Shown: piece by piece, positions 54,501-62,406 of the stretch | Layout of the letters: every line of letters starts with the position of its first letter | Numbering within the stretch: the stretch's first letter is position 1 | DNA from: JARRPM01 sp963792815 | GTDB lineage: Bacteria; Pseudomonadota; Gammaproteobacteria; Pseudomonadales; Halieaceae | Length of the DNA stretch: 64,000 nucleotides | Assembly: GCA_963792815.1 (NCBI GenBank) | Contig: CAWBXR010000016.1 | Location: forward strand, 186,001-250,000 | Direction: 5' to 3' | Made by a program: the position numbers and the translations under genes | The notes under the pieces: model-generated | Told to the model about the DNA's origin: nothing | The model's input: only the letters and a program-made list of their open reading frames with translations | The model's database searches: none

Positions 54501-54692
54501 AGCGGGGGAGAACAGCAGGATGAAGGGCAACAGGATAAGGCCATTAACAATGGCTGTGAGCACCACCTGTTCCCGGCCGTCATAGCTTTTGAAAATAGCG
54601 TTCTGGATGACAATTTTATGTCCCAGGTCGACGAACGCGTTGAGAAAAACCACGGTGATGTAGGGTATGAAGCCTTTCTGCCTGAAACTCAT
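51540..54692 (-). CDS. Three-domain protein: MFS transporter + PlsC acyltransferase + degenerate AMP-binding domain (LplT-Aas-like)
   Basis: A 1050-residue protein. Residues 1 to about 415 are an MFS permease with about 12 helices (LplT-like lysophospholipid flippase). About 430-640 is a PlsC acyltransferase: HX4D motif in NHISWIDW (His451, Asp456) and FPEGAISR near 518. About 660-1050 is an acyl-ACP synthetase/AMP-binding domain like that of Aas. This last part lacks key residues: the P-loop-like motif reads LSESNDPAPLG (Leu for Lys), TGD is TGR near 1025, and the chain ends about 20 residues later, without the C-terminal subdomain holding the catalytic Lys. The protein may recycle lysophospholipids, with the synthetase step lost or changed. 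Confidence 0.9.
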   Translation of the reverse strand: MSFRQKGFIPYITVVFLNAFVDLGHKIVIQNAIFKSYDGREQVVLTAIVNGLILLPFILLFSPAGFLADKFAKHRIMRHSAFLAVVATLLITFSYYQGWFWAAFGLTFALAVQSAIYSPAKYGYIRELVGSSNLAAANGIVQAVTIAGILLGTFVFSILFEALLPDNGTTGTGDTMFSVAPIGWVLVALATVEWLSTAFLPDRQQGSTTERFELGQYLNLHYLRRNLAVLSNNSTIWLSIIGLSTFWAISQVMLAAFPAFAKEALDITNTVVIQGILACSGLGIVIGSLVAGKFSRNYIETGLIPLGAVGIAIGIAVLPGLDSSWSMAATFVLVGAMGGLFIVPLNSLIQFQAPESRLGTVLAGNNWIQNVAMLGALALTVVFSIAGIDSVGLFYILTAAAVIGTGYTVRKLPHSLARILAMLLLKRRYRVEVIGFDNIPQAGATLLLGNHISWIDWALVQIACPRPIRFVMLKRIYETWYLKPFFKAFGVVPIAAGQSQESLQTINALLRSGECVCLFPEGAISRNGHLGKFHTGYERALTGVEDGVIVPFYLHGLWGSSLSRADEGLRDARAPDLKRDLIVAFGSPLPLDTSAKALKQKVFELSITAWDSHSKQLEPIPLAWLRSARRKPWQRCAVDDAGTTLGNSQLVTAVAGLSRQFRLPGNERHIGVLLPSSTTALQAILALLLRGKVIVPLNHTLPAEMFRSMFKVTSVQHVVTSHAYLAALSAAGTDTDKLLQGRELIFMEDLARKVPAWRRIADAIAFTLLPASWFYRLTGQVIQSGDPAAILLSESNDPAPLGVLLSHRNIISNCRQMSDVLNTRLDDVILSCIPLYHPLGLTLTTIMPLVEGIPIACHGDPLDSLGIAKSVARHRATLLPASPQTIGLYARNDEIHPLMLDSLRLVVSGAEPLPNELRSEFELKFGKRVYEGYGAAETTTVTTVNIPDAMDASDWKVQQGNIPGTMGMPLPGTSLKIVDELSGRELPLETDGLLLVGGSQVMSGYLDAPEQTAAAILEVDGQRWFRTGRVGHLTPEGFLVLRQTSTSGSQ

Positions 54693-54749
54693 GCGTCTCT
54701 CCAGGGGCTGGGGTTGGGGGAATACTACCCAGCCCGACAGCGACCTCCC

Positions 54750-54778
54750 ACTATATAAACAGTTGCAGTGGCCTCCAA
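54750..54778 (-). promoter_or_regulatory. Candidate promoter of the MFS-PlsC-AMP gene
   Basis: On the minus strand -35 TTGGAG (54773-54778) and -10 TATAGT (54750-54755) are 17 bases apart, about 58 bases before the ATG at 54692. Confidence 0.6.
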
Positions 54779-54825
54779 GACCTTTGGTACCATGGGCCGA
54801 TACTTTCTGTTGACCGGGGTGGGCG

Positions 54826-55557
54826 ATGGCTCAGGTAGTGGCTTTGGTAGAGGCGCTTAAAGCGGCGCTTAAATCGTCCCGGCTGACCTACGCCGGTGTC
54901 GCCGCCGGTATGGGCCTCTCGGAGTCCTCGGTAAAGCGCAAGTTTTCCCGGCGGGAATTCACCCTTGCTGAACTCGACCTTATCTGTTCGCTCTGCGACA
55001 TAGAGCTGTCGGGTTTATTGCAGCTGATGGAAAACTCGGGCAAGCGTCTGCAGGCACTCACGCAAGCCCAGGAGAGCGAAATAGCCAATGACCTGGGGCT
55101 GCTGGTGGTTACAGTCTGTGTCCTCAACCGCTGGAGCTTTGAAAACATTCTGGAATTCTATGTCTTCGAGGAGCACCAGCTGGTGCAGATGCTGGCGAAA
55201 CTCGATCGACTCCGGCTTATCGAGTTACAACCCAACAATCGCATCAAGCTGTTGGTGGCGCCCAACTTCGGCTGGTTACCCAATGGCCCCATCCAGCAGA
55301 TTTTCCTGAAAACGATACAGCAGGATTTTTTTGCAGCGCGATTCAACCAGGAAGATCACGAGCTGATAGTGCTCAACGGCATGTTGTGTGAATCCTCAAA
55401 CGCGGAATTCCGTCGCAAGATGGAACGACTGGCGCGTGAGTTTGACCTGTTGAATCGTGAAGACACAACCAGGCCGTTTGAACAGCGCCGTGGCTATACC
55501 GCTGTTATCGCCTTGCGCGACTGGCACTACAAGGGTTTCTCCGGCCTGCGCTCCTAG
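54826..55557 (+). CDS. Helix-turn-helix (XRE-like) transcriptional regulator
   Basis: A 243-residue protein with an N-terminal HTH domain of the Cro/CI type: LTYAGVAAGMGLSESSVKRKFSR (about 19-41) followed by FTLAELDLICSLCDIELSGLL. The remaining 170 residues are mostly helical, with no recognised domain; it may sense a ligand or dimerise. The ATG at 54826 lies soon after GGTGGGCG, with no strong ribosome binding site. It precedes the YiaA-PspA-like pair by 132 bases and is divergent from the MFS-PlsC-AMP gene, so it could control either. Confidence 0.82.
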   Translation: MAQVVALVEALKAALKSSRLTYAGVAAGMGLSESSVKRKFSRREFTLAELDLICSLCDIELSGLLQLMENSGKRLQALTQAQESEIANDLGLLVVTVCVLNRWSFENILEFYVFEEHQLVQMLAKLDRLRLIELQPNNRIKLLVAPNFGWLPNGPIQQIFLKTIQQDFFAARFNQEDHELIVLNGMLCESSNAEFRRKMERLAREFDLLNREDTTRPFEQRRGYTAVIALRDWHYKGFSGLRS

Positions 55558-55689
55558 ACCAACTGCCTGCGGTATCACTGCCTGCTACCTGAAGTGGCGC
55601 GGGGCGGGGCTTCGCACGGTCTCGTTGAGGTGCGCCGGTAACACACCAATACTCCACCACGTCGAGACAAACCAAGGGAGGTATCCGAC

Positions 55690-55965
55690 GTGGATCAATT
55701 TGAACTCAACAGCAGTACTTCGGCCTGGGATTTCTTTGTCAAACTGGCTTTTGGCGTCGCAGTAGGCGCGACCTTGATGGGTATCTACATGATGCCTGGC
55801 GAAATGATCGTGAAAGGTTACTTCATGATCAGTTCGCTGTTTCTCGTTTTCTCCACCATCACCATGTCCAAGACTATCCGCGACAAGCATGAATCTGATC
55901 GCCTGCACAACAAGATCAGTGAAGCGCGCACGACGAAAATCATTCGCGAAATGGACAGGGAATAG
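55690..55965 (+). CDS. YiaA/B-family two-helix membrane protein
   Basis: A 91-residue protein with two membrane helices (DFFVKLAFGVAVGATLMGIYM and GYFMISSLFLVFSTITMSKT), followed by a basic, charged C-terminal tail (RDKHESDRLHNKISEARTTK). The helix pair with the SKTIRDKHE motif matches the YiaA/YiaB family, whose function is unknown. The start is GTG at 55690, with GGGAGG 8 bases upstream. It lies 11 bases before the PspA-like gene, so they form an operon; such pairs occur in other gammaproteobacteria. Confidence 0.8.
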   Translation: MDQFELNSSTSAWDFFVKLAFGVAVGATLMGIYMMPGEMIVKGYFMISSLFLVFSTITMSKTIRDKHESDRLHNKISEARTTKIIREMDRE

Positions 55966-55976
55966 GAGCTGTAATT

Positions 55977-56672
55977 ATGAAACTTTTCGGAAAGCTGGAT
56001 ACCTTGTTGCGAGCAGGCGCAAGGGAAAGTGTCGAACGAATAACCGACGCCAATGCTATTCGCATCTACAGGCAGGAAATTGTGGATGCGGAAAATCTTT
56101 TGCTGCGCAGGCGTTCTTGCCTGGCGGGCCTGATCGCCATGCGCAAAGACCTGGAAAGCGAGATCGCCGCGGCGCAGCAGCGCATATGTAACCGCGAGCG
56201 GCAGATTGCCGAAGTCCCCGCTGAACAACGTTCAGAGCAATTGCTATTGCTGGCGGCGCGGGATATCTCCGCCGCCCAAACACACCTTGGGACACTGGAG
56301 CAGCGCCTTACAATATTAGTTGGCCGAATCAACTCACAAGAGCTGGCGCTGAGGAAGCTGGTGTCAGAAATCAGGGAGCATCGCAGGGAGGTGAGGGTGC
56401 TGGCGGCCCAGGTATCAGACAGCAGCTTGCCCTTCGGGGGAAACTGCGGCAGCACTGTTGCTGCGCAGCTCGCGACTTTGCGTGAAACCAGGGAAGCGAT
56501 CTGTGTGGGACTGGCTGGCTCGGATCTGGCCGAGGACAGTTTCGAGGAGGCGGCTGAGCGGGTTGATGGTGACCCCTTCGAGCGTGAGCTGGCGGCCCAG
56601 GGGCGGGATCCGGCATCCATCGGGCTGGCCTGTGTGCTGGAGCGACTCAGGGGGCTGCAATCCCCGGCCTGA
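55977..56672 (+). CDS. PspA/IM30-like coiled-coil protein
   Basis: A 231-residue, mostly helical protein. The start MKLFGKLDTLLRAGARESVERITDANAIRIYRQEI resembles PspA/IM30 (N-terminal amphipathic helix, then a long antiparallel coiled coil); the middle is rich in Arg, Glu and Leu. The C-terminal 60 residues are less typical and may differ from classic PspA. PspA proteins bind stressed inner membranes and preserve the proton gradient. With the YiaA-like gene 11 bases upstream, a membrane-stress role is inferred. No pspF or pspBC genes are present in the window. Confidence 0.75.
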   Translation: MKLFGKLDTLLRAGARESVERITDANAIRIYRQEIVDAENLLLRRRSCLAGLIAMRKDLESEIAAAQQRICNRERQIAEVPAEQRSEQLLLLAARDISAAQTHLGTLEQRLTILVGRINSQELALRKLVSEIREHRREVRVLAAQVSDSSLPFGGNCGSTVAAQLATLRETREAICVGLAGSDLAEDSFEEAAERVDGDPFERELAAQGRDPASIGLACVLERLRGLQSPA

Positions 56673-56728
56673 ACAAGTCGGGGCTGGCGGCTTTTTGGTA
56701 CTATAAACAAAGGGCTTTGGACAAATTA

Positions 56729-56740
56729 GGTACTAGTACC
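56729..56740. promoter_or_regulatory. 12-bp perfect palindrome upstream of the DUF1161 gene
   Basis: GGTACTAGTACC lies 70 bases before the start of the DUF1161 gene. It could be an operator; no matching regulator is identified. Confidence 0.4.
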
Positions 56741-56810
56741 ATTGAGCGGGAGATGGCTGCGGGCGTAGTATTGCTCGCCGTCAATCCCGACGCGTTTTTG
56801 GAGTATTTTT

Positions 56811-57038
56811 ATGCGCAAAATCGCCCTTTGCCTGTTACTTGTCCTGGCTGCCACACCCGCCCTCGCCCAGAGGAAGGACTGCAGTGAACTCAAGGCCGAG
56901 ATAGATGCCAAGATTGCCCGCAATGGCGTAACGGCGTTTACCACTACCATCGCCGATCGCGACGCTGAGGCCGACGGCAAGGTAGTCGGCACCTGTGACG
57001 GTGGCACGAAGAAGATCGTCTACAAGCGGGGCTACTGA
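56811..57038 (+). CDS. DUF1161 family small periplasmic protein
   Basis: A 75-residue protein. Residues 1-19 (MRKIALCLLLVLAATPALA) form a Sec signal peptide. The mature part, QRKDCSELKAEIDAKI and on to VGTCDGGTKKIVYKR, matches DUF1161, a family of small secreted proteins with two conserved Cys that likely pair. Function is unknown. GGAG lies 9 bases before the ATG. It converges on rmuC, with 16 bases between the stops. Confidence 0.86.
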   Translation: MRKIALCLLLVLAATPALAQRKDCSELKAEIDAKIARNGVTAFTTTIADRDAEADGKVVGTCDGGTKKIVYKRGY

Positions 57039-57054
57039 GTCGCCCCTCCGCCCC

Positions 57055-58530
57055 CTAACTTATCGGCTTCAGTTTTGCCGGGGGGGTGGGTTTTTCCGTC
57101 AGGCTGGCCTGGGTAGCTTCCACTCCCTCCAGCCTGTCGTTTTCGATGTCGGCGTGGATGGGTTCCAGTGCAACCATTTCCTTGTTGGCCTTGGTCGACA
57201 GCTGCTGGAAACGCTCGATCTTCCCGTATAAACCCTGCTGCCCCGCAAGACCCCTGACCGTGTCATTGTAGTGGTTGTTTGCCGCCTTGAGGGTATTGCC
57301 CAGCTTGTTAAGGCGCTCCGCCACCAGGCACACCTGGTTGTATATTTCCCCTGCCCTGCTGCTGATCTCCCGCGCCTCGTTGTTGCTCTGCTCGATCATC
57401 CACAGGTTGGCCACGGTTCTCAAAATAGGCATCAAGGTGGTATGCGACACCATAATCACACCCTTGGTGTAGCCGTAGTTAAACAGGTCCTTGTTGTGCT
57501 TCATTGCCTCGATATAGGCCGGTTCTATCGGCATGAACATGAGGACGAAATCCGGGCTGCCGATGCCCGGCAGGTTGACGTAATCCTTGGATGCCAGGTC
57601 GTCGATGTGATTGCGTACCGCCTGCCCGTGTGCGTTGAGCGCCAGGGTGCGCTCCTCGTCGGATTCAGCTGACACTGCGCGGTCGTAATCCACCAGCGAG
57701 ACCTTGCTGTCTATAACGAGGTTCTTGCCGTCCGGTAGCCGCACCACAAAATCAGGTAGTTTGCGTTTGCCCTGCTCGTCCTTGAAGCTGGCCTGTGCGT
57801 CATAGTGTTCACCAGCCTGCAACCCTGCCAGTTCCAGGGTGCGCTGCAGTTGCGCCTCGCCCCAGTTGCCGGTGGTTTTCTTATCGCCTTTCAGGGCGCT
57901 GGTCAGGTTGGTGGCCTGGTTGTTCATTTCCAGCCCGACCTCCAGCACTTTCTGGAGTTCCTTTTCCAGTGCGGTATGCCCGCGCAGCGATTCCGAGTGA
58001 ACCTCGTTGATCCGGCTCTGGAAACCGGTAATCTGCTCGCGGAAGGGTTTCAGCATCGCCTCCAGGGACTCGCGGCTGGTGGTGGTAAAACTCTTACCCT
58101 TGTCCTCGAAAATCCGGTTGGCCAGGTTTTCGAACTCTCGCTTGAGGTTGTCCCGTGCCTCGTTCAGCAGCTGGACCTGCTCCTCATGCCGGTCCTGACG
58201 TTCCCGGTGTTCCGTGGCAAGGCGGGTGTGCTGGTTCTGCAGGGCGTGGTACTTGTGATTGACCTGGGTCATTTCAGCGGAAGCGGCGCGCAGCTGGGCG
58301 AGAGTATCGCGCAGTTGGGTGTGGCCCTGTTCCAACTGCACTTCAAGGCCGCGAATGTCGCTGCGGGCTTCCCCCAGTTCGGTTTTCAGCGCGTCGTTGA
58401 GTGCGGTCAGCTCGGCTCGCAGGCGGTCGGTGACGAAATGCCCGCGCAGCAGTCCGATGATCAGGCCGATCGCGAGGCAGGCGGCGGCGGCAATGCCGGC
58501 GGCTATGAGCAGGTTTATGTCTGGTTGCAT
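57055..58530 (-). CDS. rmuC: DNA recombination protein RmuC
   Basis: A 491-residue protein of the RmuC family, which limits inversions between short inverted repeats in E. coli. One N-terminal membrane helix (INLLIAAGIAAAACLAIGLIIGLL) is followed by a long coiled coil (about 40-190) and then a nuclease-like domain with NWGEAQLQRTLELAGLQAGEHYDAQ and PDFVVRLPDGKNLVIDSKVSL, which resembles the PD-(D/E)XK fold. The tail is polar and variable. It stands alone, 76 bases upstream of gmhB's stop codon on the same strand. Confidence 0.94.
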   Translation of the reverse strand: MQPDINLLIAAGIAAAACLAIGLIIGLLRGHFVTDRLRAELTALNDALKTELGEARSDIRGLEVQLEQGHTQLRDTLAQLRAASAEMTQVNHKYHALQNQHTRLATEHRERQDRHEEQVQLLNEARDNLKREFENLANRIFEDKGKSFTTTSRESLEAMLKPFREQITGFQSRINEVHSESLRGHTALEKELQKVLEVGLEMNNQATNLTSALKGDKKTTGNWGEAQLQRTLELAGLQAGEHYDAQASFKDEQGKRKLPDFVVRLPDGKNLVIDSKVSLVDYDRAVSAESDEERTLALNAHGQAVRNHIDDLASKDYVNLPGIGSPDFVLMFMPIEPAYIEAMKHNKDLFNYGYTKGVIMVSHTTLMPILRTVANLWMIEQSNNEAREISSRAGEIYNQVCLVAERLNKLGNTLKAANNHYNDTVRGLAGQQGLYGKIERFQQLSTKANKEMVALEPIHADIENDRLEGVEATQASLTEKPTPPAKLKPIS

Positions 58531-58606
58531 GGCTCCACCCGGGTTGGTTGTTGCCAGTTTAAAACAAACAGCGCCGGAATCGGTGGCTTATTGCGGCGAG
58601 CGAGGG

Positions 58607-59188
58607 CTATCTGTCGCTTTTTCGATCCGGTTGCTGCCGCAGGAGCTCCCGGGCGGCGGCTGCAAGATCGTCATAAACAGGTATGGAGGCGGCATCGGCT
58701 AACGGCACCTCGGCAGACAGCAAGGCGCGGAGTGTCTCAGCACCCTTGCCGGTTTTTACCAGTAACGGCCGACAGCCATAGGCCCGGGCGGCCTGGAGAT
58801 CCTTGAGGCTGTCTCCAATGAAGACGGCCCCGCGGGGTGTCACGCCCAGCTCGGTTTCCATGGCGACCAGTAAACCGGTCGCTGGCTTCCGGCACTGGCA
58901 ACCCGCGTCCGGCAGGTGGGGACAGTAAAAAATACCGGCGATAAGACCGCCGAGCTCTTCGACCTGCCGGCACAGTGTAGCGTGGATGACTTCCAGTTCA
59001 TCGAGGCCAAAATAGCCCCGGCTCAGGCCCGACTGGTTGGTGGCGACAGCTATGGTGTAGCCAGCCTGCGACAGGGCGGCGATAGCCTCGATGCTTCCCG
59101 GTATCGGCCGCCAGTCTGACAGGCTGCGGACGTAATCGTCGCGGTCCTCGTTGATGACACCGTCGCGGTCGAGAACGATCAGTGGCAC
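58607..59188 (-). CDS. gmhB: D-glycero-beta-D-manno-heptose 1,7-bisphosphate 7-phosphatase
   Basis: A 193-residue HAD-family phosphatase that makes heptose 1-phosphate for the LPS inner core. The nucleophile motif is DRDGV (Asp7, Asp9). A zinc-binding loop CPHLPDAGCQCRKP, the motif KPATGLLVAMETE and the acidic motif GDSLKDLQAARA are typical. It belongs to the usual gmhB-glyS-glyQ set near gyrB and lies 3 bases after the glyS stop. No other heptose genes are seen here. Confidence 0.95.
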   Translation of the reverse strand: MPLIVLDRDGVINEDRDDYVRSLSDWRPIPGSIEAIAALSQAGYTIAVATNQSGLSRGYFGLDELEVIHATLCRQVEELGGLIAGIFYCPHLPDAGCQCRKPATGLLVAMETELGVTPRGAVFIGDSLKDLQAARAYGCRPLLVKTGKGAETLRALLSAEVPLADAASIPVYDDLAAAARELLRQQPDRKSDR

Positions 59189-59191
59189 CGT

Positions 59192-61270
59192 TTACTTGCC
59201 GACAACGAGCTGTGAAATATCGGCTACCTGCAGGAACAGTTCGCGGAGATCCTTTAACAGGTTGAGGCGATTATTGCGCAACGCCTCGTCATCCGCATTG
59301 ACCATGACGCCGTCAAAGAAGGCATCAATCGGCTCTTTCAAACCTGCCAGGCAGGCCAGTGCATCGGTGTATTTACCTTGTTCCAGGTGCCCGGTGGCCA
59401 CCGCGGCCAGTGCACCGATACGATCCGACAGGTCTCGTTCCTGTGGCTCTACAAGTAAGTTTGCGCTTACTTCGCCAAATTGGTGCGAGGCCTCAAGCTT
59501 GTCCAGGATGTTGGCAACACGCTTGTTGGCCGCGGCCAATGCGGGCGCCTCAGGCAGCGCAGTGAATGCGTGCACGGCGTGAACCCGTCGCTGGATATCC
59601 AGGGGCTGGCTGAGATTGCGAGCGCTCACAGCCTTGAAGACTTCGGCGGGAATAGACTCCTCCTCATACCAGGCCCGGAAGCGCTCTACCATGTAGTCGA
59701 ACACCTGTGCGGTGGTGCCCGTTGCGATTACCCCTGCCGGATATTGGGCGGCCGCCAGTTCCAGGCAATCCCGCAGGTCCAGTTCCAGTTCCTGCTCTAC
59801 CATAATCCGCAGTACCGCGAGGGAGGCGCGCCGCAGGGCAAAGGGATCCCTGGAGCCGGTGGGAGGCTGGCCGATGCCGAAAATCCCCACCAGGGTATCC
59901 AGGCGATCGGCCAGGCCCAGGGCGCAGGCCGTCGGGTTCTCCGGCAGGCGGTCACCGGCAAACTTTGGCCAGTACTGCTGTGCGAGGGCCGCGGCCACGT
60001 CCTTGTCTTCCCCGTCGTGCAGGGCGTAGTAGGAGCCGGCGATGCCCTGCATGTCGGCAAACTCCAGCACCATTTCGGTGAGAAGGTCTGTCTTGCTCAG
60101 CAGCGCCGCCCTGTGGGCCAGCTCTGGAGAGGTGCCCATGCGCTCCGCCAGGCCTGCCGCGACCCTGGCGACACGCTGGGTCTTCTCCAGCAGGGTGCCG
60201 AGTTTTTGCTGGAATACCACGCTCTCCAGCTTGGGCACCCGCTCTTCCAGCCGGGTCTTCTTGTCGGTTTCGAAGAAGAATGCCGCATCGCTCAGTCGCG
60301 GTCGAATCACCCGCTCGTTGCCGGCGATGACCTGTGCCGGGTCCCTGCTCTCGATGTTGGCAACAGTAATGAAATTGGGTTTGAGCTCGCCCTGCTCTCC
60401 CACCAGGTGGAAATACTTCTGGTGTTCCTTCATTGATGAGACCAGGGCCTCGGGCGGCACCTCGAGGAAGCGGGCTTCGAAGGAGCCGGTCAAGGCCACG
60501 GGCCACTCCACCAGCCCGGTAACCTCGTCCAGCAGGTCCGTGTCGATCACAGCCCTGGCCCCAAGGGCCAGCGCCTGTGCCTCTACCTGTTCGCGGATGG
60601 TTTCCCGGCGCTGCTCGAAACTGGCGACCACCCTGGCGCCCGCCAGTGCCTCGGGGTAATCCTCAGGCCGCTCCAGCCGGATCTCGCCACTGCCGTGAAA
60701 GCGATGACCCCGGGTAGTGTTGCCGGTGGCCAGCCCCAGTATCTCACCGTGGTCAGAGTCGCTGCCCAGCATCGCGACCACCCAGTGTACCGGGCGCACG
60801 AACTCCACCCGGCTTGCGCCCCAGCGCATGCGCTTGGGAATGGGCAACTGCTGGATACTGCTGCGGACGATTTCGTTCAGGCTGGCGCTGGTGCTGGCCC
60901 CTCTGACTGTGCTGCGCAGGCCCAGCCGGGGGCCCTTGGGCGTGTCGAACTCCTCCAGCTGATCCGGCTCGACACCCTGTTTGCGGGCGAAACCGCTGGC
61001 GGCGGGTGTCCAGTTACCCTCCGCATCGCGAGCGGCAGCCAGGGGCGGGCCCAGCACCTCCGCGGTCTGGTCCGCCGCCTGCAACTGCACGTCTTCTATC
61101 AGAACAGCCAGCCGCCTGGGTGTGGCAAACCAGCGCACCTCGCCAAAACCGAGCTGGCGCTCCTGCAGTCCGAGAACGATACCATCGCGGAAGGCCAGGC
61201 CAAGTGACTTGAGCGCCTTGGGCGGCAGCTCTTCGGTACCGAGTTCAACAAGTAGTGTATCGGTGGTCAT
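59192..61270 (-). CDS. glyS: Glycine--tRNA ligase beta subunit
   Basis: The 692-residue beta subunit of the alpha2beta2 glycyl-tRNA synthetase (E. coli 689), which mainly binds tRNA. It starts MTTDTLLVELGTEELPPKAL, and has QKYFHLV and the HD-like segment in the middle. The C-terminal anticodon-binding part ends FDGVMVNADDEALRNNRLNLL. An upstream in-frame start (61357) would overlap glyQ and was rejected. It begins 1 base after the glyQ stop. Confidence 0.97.
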   Translation of the reverse strand: MTTDTLLVELGTEELPPKALKSLGLAFRDGIVLGLQERQLGFGEVRWFATPRRLAVLIEDVQLQAADQTAEVLGPPLAAARDAEGNWTPAASGFARKQGVEPDQLEEFDTPKGPRLGLRSTVRGASTSASLNEIVRSSIQQLPIPKRMRWGASRVEFVRPVHWVVAMLGSDSDHGEILGLATGNTTRGHRFHGSGEIRLERPEDYPEALAGARVVASFEQRRETIREQVEAQALALGARAVIDTDLLDEVTGLVEWPVALTGSFEARFLEVPPEALVSSMKEHQKYFHLVGEQGELKPNFITVANIESRDPAQVIAGNERVIRPRLSDAAFFFETDKKTRLEERVPKLESVVFQQKLGTLLEKTQRVARVAAGLAERMGTSPELAHRAALLSKTDLLTEMVLEFADMQGIAGSYYALHDGEDKDVAAALAQQYWPKFAGDRLPENPTACALGLADRLDTLVGIFGIGQPPTGSRDPFALRRASLAVLRIMVEQELELDLRDCLELAAAQYPAGVIATGTTAQVFDYMVERFRAWYEEESIPAEVFKAVSARNLSQPLDIQRRVHAVHAFTALPEAPALAAANKRVANILDKLEASHQFGEVSANLLVEPQERDLSDRIGALAAVATGHLEQGKYTDALACLAGLKEPIDAFFDGVMVNADDEALRNNRLNLLKDLRELFLQVADISQLVVGK

Positions 61271-61271
61271 C

Positions 61272-62234
61272 CTAGCTGGCCTCTGTCTGAAGGTTGCCAA
61301 GAACTTCCTGGCGCAGCGCTTCGGTCGCCAGCGGAAAGCCCAGCTTTGCCCTGGCATCGAAATAGGCCTGGGCTACAGCCCGGGCCAGAGTGCGGACCCG
61401 CAGAATAAACCGCTGGCGCTCGGTCACCGATATGGCGTGGCGCGCATCCAGCAGGTTGAAGGTGTGGGACGCTTTCATGACCATCTCATAGGCCGGCAGG
61501 GGCAGATCTTTCCCGACCAGGCGCATGGCCTCTCCTTCGCAGTGATCAAAGAAGCCGAACAGCTGGTCGACGTCCGCTTCCTCAAAGTTGTAACGGGACA
61601 TCTCCACCTCGTTCTGGTGAAACACGTCACCGTAGGTCACCCGCCCCGCCGGGCCATCGGCCCATACCAGGTCGTAAATGCTGTCGACACCCTGCAGGTA
61701 CATGGCAATTCGCTCGATGCCGTAGGTAATCTCGCCGGTCACGGGGTAACACTCCAGGCCGCCCGCCTGCTGGAAGTAGGTGAACTGGGTGACCTCCATG
61801 CCGTTGAGCCAGACCTCCCAGCCCAGGCCCCAGGCGCCGAGGGTGGGTGACTCCCAGTTGTCTTCCACAAACCGGATATCGTGAATGGCGGGGTCGACTC
61901 CGAGCGCGGCAAGTGACTGCAGGTAGAGTTCCTGGAAGTCCGCGGGTGACGGCTTCATTACTACCTGGAACTGGTAGTAGTGCTGCAACCTGTTGGGGTT
62001 TGTGCCGTAGCGGCCGTCGGTGGGGCGGCGGCTGGGCTGTACGTAGGCGGCGTTCCAGCTTTCCGGGCCAAGTGCGCGCAGGAAGGTGGCCGGGTGAAAT
62101 GTGCCGGCGCCTACCTCCATATCCAGCGGTTGCAGCACCACACAGCCCCTATCGCCCCAAAACTGCTGCAACTTTAAGATAAGCTCTTGAAATGTAGTAA
62201 CTTTCTGTTTGTCTGATGACACGGTTTCGCCCAT
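61272..62234 (-). CDS. glyQ: Glycine--tRNA ligase alpha subunit
   Basis: The 320-residue alpha subunit, which holds the class II catalytic core that activates glycine. It shows FQELILKLQQFWGDRGCVV, a QPSRRPTDGRYGTNPNRLQHYYQFQV-type segment (motif 2 region) and GWEVWLNGMEVTQFTYFQQ. Length is slightly above E. coli GlyQ (303). A TATAAT -10-like word lies on the minus strand at 62258-62263, just upstream, although its -35 is poor. glyQ and glyS overlap closely and must be co-transcribed. Confidence 0.97.
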   Translation of the reverse strand: MGETVSSDKQKVTTFQELILKLQQFWGDRGCVVLQPLDMEVGAGTFHPATFLRALGPESWNAAYVQPSRRPTDGRYGTNPNRLQHYYQFQVVMKPSPADFQELYLQSLAALGVDPAIHDIRFVEDNWESPTLGAWGLGWEVWLNGMEVTQFTYFQQAGGLECYPVTGEITYGIERIAMYLQGVDSIYDLVWADGPAGRVTYGDVFHQNEVEMSRYNFEEADVDQLFGFFDHCEGEAMRLVGKDLPLPAYEMVMKASHTFNLLDARHAISVTERQRFILRVRTLARAVAQAYFDARAKLGFPLATEALRQEVLGNLQTEAS

Positions 62235-62406
62235 TTTATGGCCGCAAAAAGCCGGCTATTATACAGCCTCTTTTGGCGGCATAATACGCGCTTTCCCTTA
62301 AAGTGAATCTCCCCCGGTCGCAACCGGCGCGTATCCTGGCTGGCGGTAGTGCCCGTGGTTTGGCGCGCCGCCGATGGCCGCGCAGGGTCAATACAGAAGG
62401 AGCCCC

